Source of the DNA: Pelagophyceae sp. CCMP2097
Taxonomy: Eukaryota > Sar > Pelagophyceae
Assembly: GCA_026770575.1 (NCBI GenBank)
Contig: MU657310.1
Location: 79,391 to 92,559 of the forward strand
DNA length: 13,169 bases
Direction: 5' to 3'
Part shown: positions 8,190 to 13,169 of the stretch, in pieces
Layout: each line of letters begins with the position of its first letter
How positions within the stretch are numbered: position 1 is the stretch's first letter
Made by a program: the position numbers and the translations under genes
The notes under the pieces: generated by a model
Database searches by the model: none
What the model was told of the DNA's origin: nothing
Seen by the model: the letters and a program-made list of their open reading frames with translations, nothing else

Positions 8190-9189
8190 TCAGCGAGCGC
8201 GCGATGCCGCGAGTGTCGCCTCGATGCCCGTAACCGCCGAAGCAGCCTCGGCGTGCCCCTGCGCCGCGGCGCGCTTGAAGGTGCCTCGTGGAGGTCCTGC
8301 GGCACGCCGTCGCCGTTTTGATGACACGCGCCGAGGCAGTAGAGCGCGTCTACGTCGCCCTGCGCCGCCGCGAGGCGCCACCACTTCGCGGCTTCGTCGT
8401 ACGACTGCGCCACGCCCTTGCTGTGGAGACAGCGCGCCGAGGATGCTTTGAGCGCCAGGATTTCCTTGGTCGGCTGCAAGTCGGTACCACCGCGTGGCGG
8501 TCTTGTAGTTGATCATGACGCCGTCGCCAAAATCATTACACAGTCCCAGTTGCGCCTGAGCTTCTGCTTGCCCTTGCGCCGCGGCGTGCCCGAGCAACTG
8601 GACCGCCCGCTTCTTGCCTTGAGGCCCATGTTACCTTGACGATATGAATCTCCGAGCACGACCTGCGCCTCGGCGTTCCCCTCGTCCACGTGCTTCTGCA
8701 GGCGGCTCAGCCACTCGGCCTTCGACGTGACGGGCGGCACCTTGTGTAGCATTCTCTGCAAGTCCTCTTGCAGCAGCAAGAGGAGAATCTTTGCGTTTGT
8801 CCTCCGAGGGGAAGCGGGTCCAGGCAGATGGCGCAAGTGCCGCGCCAGTCCGGCGTGTCGCCGTTCACCGCGCTGGCCTTGGCCAGCGCCGTCGTTCGGG
8901 CAGCCGGTAAGCGCGCCGCCGCCTTAGAGCCGTCCGCCAACAAGACATCCTCGACGATGGCGGGCTCCTCCTTGATCTTCAGCTTCGCCGGCATCAGCTC
9001 GTCGAGGAGGCAGTCCTGGAACTCGGCGGCCAGCTGCTTGCACGCCTTGTAGTGCCCTCGTTTCCAGTCGACGAGCTGGCACGCCTTGGAGCAGTAGTGC
9101 CGGGATTTGCACTTCATGCAGTGCTTGCCGTTCGGCGCGTCGCAGACGCAGCACGGCTTGGGAGCGACAGCGGCCGGCGGCGCGTCCAT
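8190..9189 (-). pseudogene. MYND / RING-like / Sel1-repeat protein, at least four frameshifts
   Basis: The first exon-like piece starts at the Met at 9189. It has a complete MYND zinc finger with spacing C13-x2-C16, C24-x2-C27, C33-x3-C37, H46-x3-C50, then a linker, then a RING-like start CAICLDPLP (119-127) with CCCKRTCRECYTR (138-150). Sel1-like repeats follow in other frames: AEWLSRLQKHVDEGNAEAQ, KRAVQLLGHAAAQGQAEAQ, TATRWYRLAADQG, SYDEAAKWWRLAAAQGDVDA, and FKRAAAQGHAEAA with a stop at 8190. Frame changes fall near 8738-8742 (where the second half of the RING-like finger is also missing), 8611-8620, 8425-8440 and 8278-8290. There is no room for introns, because the protein blocks are nearly contiguous. 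MYND and Sel1 domains mediate protein contacts; no enzyme activity is expected. I remember many intact paralogs of this layout in Aureococcus, so this looks like a dead copy of an expanded family. Clustered assembly indels are the alternative. Confidence 0.8.
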
Positions 9190-9361
9190 CGTGGTCCGAA
9201 TGGAGGCGACCCTGGAGTCACGCGTACACCGCGTACACCGAGCTCGTACACCGTGTCGACACGTGTCGACGTCGGTGCCATGGCCAGTGCGATCCGTATT
9301 TTGGCGATTAGGCGAGGGCCAGACGCGCGCCCGGCCCGGCGAAATCGAAGACGCCGACGGC
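9190..9361. promoter_or_regulatory. divergent promoter region with a 16-bp palindrome and GTACACC repeats
   Basis: It lies between the start codons of the MYND pseudogene and the plastid YlmH-like gene. It holds three copies of GTACACC (9224-9230, 9233-9239, 9246-9252) and a perfect 16-bp palindrome GTCGACACGTGTCGAC (9255-9270), whose centre is the E-box/G-box core CACGTG (9260-9265), about 92 bp upstream of the YlmH-like start. In plants and algae bZIP and bHLH factors bind such cores; binding here is an inference. Confidence 0.5.
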
Positions 9362-10053
9362 ATGGCGCGAACCGCCGGCCTCGTCGTGTTGCTCGGGGGC
9401 CGCGCCTGCGCGTTTGCGCCCCGGCGGTGCGCGGCCGTCTCGCGGCGCGGCGTGGCGCGCAGTGCAATCGCCGACGAAATAGAAGCTACGGCCATTGCAA
9501 CAGCCGACTCATGGGCCGAGCACGCCACAGCCTTCCTCGGTGCGTCGCAAAAGGACCGCGGCGAATGCCGAGAGAGAGCTATTCGCCGCCACGCCGCGCC
9601 TTTGTAGAGAGCGGCGTGGCGGCGGACGTCTTGGCTCGCCTCGGTCAGCGCGCCGACGTCGGCTTCGTGGCAGCCGGTGGCTACGCCGGGGCGCAGAGGC
9701 TGCGCCTCGTCTTCTCGCACCCGGACTTGGACGCGCCGGACGCGGCGGACTTTGCTTGCTTGCTCTCCGTGACGGGAGAAGGTGTTAAAGGTGCTGCTTT
9801 ATACAACGCCCTCGGCGACATTGGCATCCAACTCGACCAAATCGGAGACATCTTAATAGACGGCAACGAGGCCTACGTCGCAATCGACCCGGCCGTGGCC
9901 AAGAACGTCGAGCGATTGCTGCCAAAGGCGCTCAAGGGTGTTGCCGTCAAAGTCGACCGCCTCCCTCCCGGCTCCGACCCTTCTGGAGAATTACAAGTCG
10001 CGGAGATCAAAAGACTCGACCAGCGCGAGAGCAAGCAGGGCAAGCGACGGTAG
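9362..10053 (+). CDS. plastid-targeted YlmH / photosystem II S4-type protein lacking most of its S4 domain
   Basis: Exons 9362-9539 and 9608-10053 join in frame to 207 residues. The N-terminus is a bipartite plastid pre-sequence of the secondary-red-plastid type: a hydrophobic signal peptide (GLVVLLGGRACA) ending in ACAFAP (15-20), with Phe18 at the expected cleavage point, then an Arg/Ser/Ala-rich transit region. The rest matches the N-terminal domain of YlmH and the cyanobacterial/plant photosystem II S4 proteins: FLE (58-60), GGYAGAQR (83-90), ALYNALGDIGIQLDQIGDILI (123-142). In that family an RNA-binding S4 domain should follow. Here only its first residues (about EIKRLD) are present before a basic tail, SKQGKRR, and the stop. 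YlmH binds ribosomes in bacteria; a role in the plastid ribosome or photosystem II is a family inference. It converges on the reductase gene. The start was chosen because it is the only Met giving a targeting sequence in frame. Confidence 0.78.
9540..9607 (+). other. intron of the YlmH-like gene (68 nt, GT-AG)
   Basis: Donor GTGCGT, acceptor CTTTGTAG. Splicing inside a Glu codon joins TAFL to ESGVAADVLARL, matching the usual distance between the FL block and the GGY block. A 35-nt alternative (acceptor at 9574) also keeps the frame and would add SYSPPRRAFVE, but it is too short for a normal intron. Confidence 0.65.
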
Positions 10054-10256
10054 CCCGCCGCCGCGACGTCTTCCGAGGCGGCGCGACTCCAAGGCGCTCT
10101 TCCGCGAAGTAACGACTCCATAGCACCCAAAGTGGTGACGGCGCACGAATCGCGGCAGTTTAAAGCGTTAAAGCACTGCCGCTTTCGGCGGGTTTTCAAG
10201 GGCCTTTTGAAAGGCGAGGGCCCTCTAAGGAAAATCCCATAGGGGACCTATAGGAA
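10054..10256. other. 3' intergenic region between two convergent genes
   Basis: It contains a small hairpin (GCCTTTTGAAAGGC, about 10202-10215) and a near-palindrome (CCCATAGGGGACCTATAGG, about 10237-10255). Either could take part in 3'-end formation; no standard polyadenylation signal is visible. A plus-frame piece at about 10081-10123 (RRDSKALFREVTTP) faintly recalls the end of an S4 domain and may be a remnant of the one missing from the upstream gene. Confidence 0.35.
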
Positions 10257-12945
10257 CTAATCGTACTCATCCACGGGGCTCCAAATGTCCACCAAGTAGC
10301 GCCCCGCCTCCTTGAGCTTCTCCAGCCGCATCTGCGCCGCGGCGAGGTTGCAGTCCGTCTCCGTCTCGACGAGGGCGGCGCAGAATGCTGCGTAGACGTC
10401 CTATTTTGAAAAGTCGGGCCATGTTTTGAAATACCCGCATCTCCGGTCGCGCACCTTTGCCATGCGCGAGCCGTCGCCGCAGATGTAGACGTAGCCCTGG
10501 GCCTCCAAATGTTTTGAGACAATTTCGGCGTCTTCGCAGATTTGGTGCTGTACGTAGATCTTCTGCGCTTGGTCGCGACTGCAGGCCAGGCGGAAGCGGC
10601 TCAGCGCGCCGGAGCGGACGTAGCCCTCGACGGATTCCTTGTAGAGCCTGCGCCAGTCCGTCGAAAATCAAACTTTTCACGGGGGGACGCACCAGTCGGT
10701 GTCTCTCTGACGGCAACCGTGATAGAGCGTAAGTTGCGCCGCCGCGGGCGCCGCGGGCCGCGCGAGCTGCGGCCGGGACCCGGGCATCGCCGGCCGGGAC
10801 CCGGGCATGGCCGGCCTTGACCCTGGCAGCGGCGCGGCGGGCGGGGCCGAGGTGGTGCGGCGCTTTTGGTGTTCGATGAACCCAAGGAACGGGGCCACCC
10901 CGGTCCCGGGGCCGACCATCAAAATGTTCGCCGTCGAGTCCGCCGGCGGCAGCTTAAAGGCGTCGGACCTACGAGGCACCGCGTTTTCGTTTTCAAAGAG
11001 ATGGACGGGAGACGTACTTCTTGACGAAGACGTCCAAAGGCACCTTCGCTCCAGCCTCGTAAAGCGAGCCGCCGGGCATGAGCAAAGATTCGAGCCACGT
11101 CGTGCAGAGGCCGGACCGGTGAACGGGCCGCTGGACGACTTTGCCGGCCGGCGATGAGACTTGTGGCGTGTCGAAGCGGACGGTCGAAAACGCTACGGAG
11201 CCAACGTTTTTCCGGCCTTCCGCGCAGCCCCAGAGCGGGCAAGAGGCGATGGAGTAGTAGCGCGCCGACTGCCGCGGCAGCGCCGCCGCGAGGTCTTGCG
11301 CGGATGGGCGGCACGAAGGGAGCATGTTTAAGAGCTCGTGGACGCGGAGCCTACGCGTTTCCGTGAAACACAATCACGAGTGGAACACACGCAGTGGGTC
11401 GTACCTCGGCGTGGCGACGAAGGCGTCGTAGAGCAGCTCGCCGGCCGGCCTCGATGATAGGAGGAGGCAGACGTCGCGTTCTTTTTCATCGGAACACCAT
11501 CCAGCTAACGTACGAAGGACGCCGCGCGTCGGCGCGGCGCACAAGTCCGCGTCGTCGAACGCTTCCGCAGCAGCGCCGCCGCAGGCCCGGGCCGCGTCCT
11601 GGATTGCGTGTAAAGGGTTGGGGCACTTAATCCCGACGGAGTCGCCGGGCTCATAACCTTGAGGTCCAAGTTCCATTTCCACGTGGATCACGCGCCGGTC
11701 CCCCGCCGCGCAGAGGTCTCGCGCGGTCACGACATTTGCGGAATACGGCCGCCGCGACGAAAAGCCCTCGCCGTCCGCTTTTGGCGCCGGGGCCGCGGCT
11801 GCGAGGACCTTTGGCAGGTACTTCGCTTCCAGAGCGCGCGGCGACGCCTTCAGCGCCGCCTTAACGTCGATGTCGCGCACGGACCGCGGGCCTTGCGCGG
11901 CCGGTTCGCCCATGACGGTGTCGAGCTGGACGATTTCAGGCGGCGGGGCGTCCGTTTCCAAGTCCTTTTCCTCAGACGCCTTGATGATGCCGCGGCAGGA
12001 AAGCATCTTGTACAGGTCCCGGAGCCAGGGGTCGACGATACCTTCGAGGCCGATGGCCTCGTCTGCGCAGGCGATCTTCATCAGGCGTTCCGCGCCAAGA
12101 TCAGTAAAGCGCCGGTCGATCACTTTACCAGCTTCACAAAACTTGTCGTAGTTTGTGTCACCTAGTTGGAATCATGTCGATCAGTACCGCCGAAGAAGAA
12201 GAGTGCATCATAGAAACTGACCGAGCGCGAGCACGCAGAACCTCACCCCACCCAGCTCCGCCGCCTTTGCCCGCTCGCGCCGGCGTACCCAGCGCCACAT
12301 TTGCTCGGCGCCCTCGGGAGCGTCGCCGTTGCCCGTCGTGGACGTGACGACGATCGCGCAGTCGTACGATGCGAGGCCTCCGCTCGATCGCCACTCGTCC
12401 AAAGAACCGAGCCATGCTCTTTTAGCGCCGCGCTGTTTCAGCTCTGCGAATAAAGCCGCGGAGATTGAGGCCGCGTTGCCCGTTTGCGAGCCGTACAGAA
12501 CGGCGACGCCCGACCGCTCGCCGGAAACATCTTCGACTTCCGTTTCCGCGGCGGCAATTGCGCCACCGGGCGTCACGGCCTTTGAAACGACGGCGGCGCA
12601 CCAGGCGTCGAGGTTTGAAGGTGCGTTTTCCAGGAGAGGGGTGGCGCCGAGCGCGGCGAGTTTGGCGGTAAGCTTGGGGTGGTCTCCGAAGACGGCAAAC
12701 TTCGACTCCAAAGGGTCGGTAACCTTTCCGAGGAAGCGCCAGAAGCGGTCGAAGCCTTCGTCGGCTTCTTTCGGCGCGAAGATGACGACGACGCGCGCGG
12801 CGGAGAGCTCGGAGGCGGCCTTTCGCGAGAACTTTACGAGCCCCGCGTCCGCCGCCCCCGCCTGTTGCAGCAACCCGAGCAAATGCTGCGCGGACGCCGA
12901 CTCCGCGTCGCCGGCAAAGACGCACGTCGAAGGCAGCTCGGACAT
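10257..12945 (-). CDS. MTRR: methionine-synthase-reductase-like diflavin reductase, six exons
   Basis: Exons 12945-12222, 12161-11405, 11350-11018, 10968-10693, 10647-10455 and 10400-10257 join in frame to 808 residues. The enzyme passes electrons from NADPH through FAD and FMN; in the methionine synthase reductase group the acceptor is cobalamin-dependent methionine synthase. Order: a degenerate flavodoxin-like domain (about 1-125); the FMN flavodoxin domain with GSQTGNA (152-158), TSTTGNGDAPE (201-211) and GDTNYDKFCEAGKVID (242-257); linker; YEPGDSVGIKCPNP (411-424); FAD motif RYYSIAS (524-530); GLCTTWL; NADPH motif GPGTGVAPF (624-632); YICGDGSRMAK (751-761); and the C-terminal RYLVDIW (795-801). 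The FC-GGK-like block, the GLE..VDPW block and GFIEHQ favour methionine synthase reductase over cytochrome P450 reductase, and no N-terminal membrane anchor is seen. The start is the first Met after an in-frame TAG 12 bases upstream. Oddities are the extra N-terminal domain and a PGSRPAM repeat insert. The exact acceptor is inferred. Confidence 0.88.
10401..10454 (-). other. reductase intron 5 (54 nt, GT-AG)
   Basis: Donor GTGCGC, acceptor CAAAATAG, phase 0. Splicing gives SRMAKDVYAAFCAAL, the usual end of the NADPH domain. The unspliced frame stops at the acceptor TAG. Confidence 0.85.
10648..10692 (-). other. reductase intron 4 (45 nt, GT-AG)
   Basis: Donor GTGCGT, acceptor GGCGCAG. Splicing inside a Trp codon gives CRQRDTDWLYKESV, the expected motif. 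At 45 nt it is the shortest intron in the window. GACTGG precedes both the donor and, by a few bases, the acceptor. Confidence 0.8.
10764..10826 (-). repeat. three 21-nt repeats coding PGSRPAM, inside the reductase
   Basis: It codes two copies of PGSRPAM and one of PGSRPQL (about residues 653-673), inside a Pro/Ala-rich insert between GFIEHQKRR and LTLYHGCR of the NADPH domain. The DNA copies are nearly identical, so the expansion looks recent. The frame is kept. Confidence 0.8.
10969..11017 (-). other. reductase intron 3 (49 nt, GT-AG)
   Basis: Donor GTACGT, acceptor CTCGTAG. Splicing gives DVFVKKSDAFKLPP directly before the NADPH-binding motif. Confidence 0.83.
11351..11404 (-). other. reductase intron 2 (54 nt, GT-AG)
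   Basis: Donor GTACGA, acceptor GCGTAG. It removes an in-frame TGA and gives FVATPR-LRVHELLNMLPS, which follows the spacing of cytochrome P450 reductase relatives. A 27-nt alternative with donor GTGATT is less likely. Confidence 0.78.
12162..12221 (-). other. reductase intron 1 (60 nt, GT-AG)
   Basis: Donor GTCAGT, acceptor CCAACTAG. It splits a Gly codon, giving FCVLALGDTNYDKFC, an intact flavodoxin motif. Confidence 0.85.
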
Positions 12946-13169
12946 TGGGGGGCACTAACGTCAACAAGGTCTCTTCACGTGACGCTGCGGTCGGATATTA
13001 TCGCCCAAATCTTTCTCTCTCTGCCTGGTGCTGCGCAAAAAAAAACAGGCAGGCCCGGTATTACCATAGCGCACCGGAGGTACTGCAGACCCCCGGAGGG
13101 GGCCTTTGTCTCTATTTCGGGTCTTTTCTAAAGGACAATACCTTTCATTATGCGACACGCAATCAAATC
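12946..13169. promoter_or_regulatory. upstream region of the reductase gene
   Basis: No supported gene lies here. CACGTGAC at 12976-12983, about 31 bp upstream of the reductase start codon, contains the E-box/G-box core CACGTG, also found upstream of the YlmH-like gene. A 7-bp inverted repeat, CTGCCTG (13021-13027) with CAGGCAG (13046-13052), flanks a run of nine A. CCCCCGGAGGGGG lies near 13090. Promoter identity is inferred from position only. Confidence 0.35.

Noticed and set aside
9540..9574. 35-nt alternative intron in the YlmH-like gene
   Set aside because: It keeps the frame but is shorter than every other intron here and gives a poorer fit to the family spacing than the 68-nt version.
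11351..11377. 27-nt alternative for reductase intron 2
   Set aside because: Too short to splice normally; the 54-nt version reproduces the family spacing between the FVATPR-like and LLNMLPS-like blocks.
1..13169. Prokaryotic interpretation with operons, CRISPR arrays or defence islands
   Set aside because: Spliced reading frames, a bipartite plastid pre-sequence, MYND and WD40 genes and the lack of operon structure point to a eukaryotic nuclear genome; no regular spaced repeats of CRISPR type exist.
1..13169. tRNA or rRNA genes
   Set aside because: No TΨC-like GTTCGA box in a foldable cloverleaf context and no conserved rRNA segment was recognised; a covariance-model scan would be decisive.

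Overview
The window is nuclear DNA of a GC-rich eukaryotic microalga, most likely a stramenopile close to the pelagophyte Aureococcus. This is inferred from four things. First, an apparent bipartite plastid pre-sequence with an ACAFAP motif, the style used by algae with a secondary red plastid. Second, a MYND / RING-like / Sel1-repeat gene of the kind I remember as greatly expanded in Aureococcus. Third, compact spliceosomal introns of 45-73 nt, several with GTGCGT-type donors. Fourth, divergent, convergent and tightly packed genes rather than operons. No database was searched.

Left part (1-5171): mostly degraded or repetitive DNA. It holds a frameshifted gene for a secreted-looking protein with a 17-residue repeat (about 444-1019). 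Next is a roughly 520-bp element with 36-bp inverted ends, a strong G-quadruplex motif and repeated GGTCC-type hairpins (1032-1552). Then comes a minus-strand WD40-repeat gene (1803-3765) that is split by an 876-bp foldback/MITE-like element with perfect 22-bp terminal inverted repeats (2754-3629) and also carries a frameshift in its third repeat. The stretch 3766-5171 has only weak open frames.

Right part (5172-12945): four well-preserved genes. They are an intronless carbonyl-reductase-like short-chain dehydrogenase (minus); a mitochondrial-type AFG1/ZapE ATPase with two introns, one of them GC-AG (plus); a plastid-targeted YlmH / photosystem II S4-type protein that lacks most of its S4 domain (plus); and a six-exon methionine-synthase-reductase-like diflavin reductase (minus). 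Between AFG1 and the YlmH-like gene lies a minus-strand MYND/Sel1 pseudogene with at least four frameshifts.

The genes are not one pathway. SDR and AFG1 diverge from a shared promoter region, as do the MYND pseudogene and the YlmH-like gene. The YlmH-like gene and the reductase converge. The most unusual items are the transposon sitting in the WD40 gene at a point where it could be removed as an intron without disturbing the frame, the second (degenerate) flavodoxin-like domain at the N-terminus of the reductase, the truncated plastid YlmH protein, and the direct repeats at the edges of both AFG1 introns.
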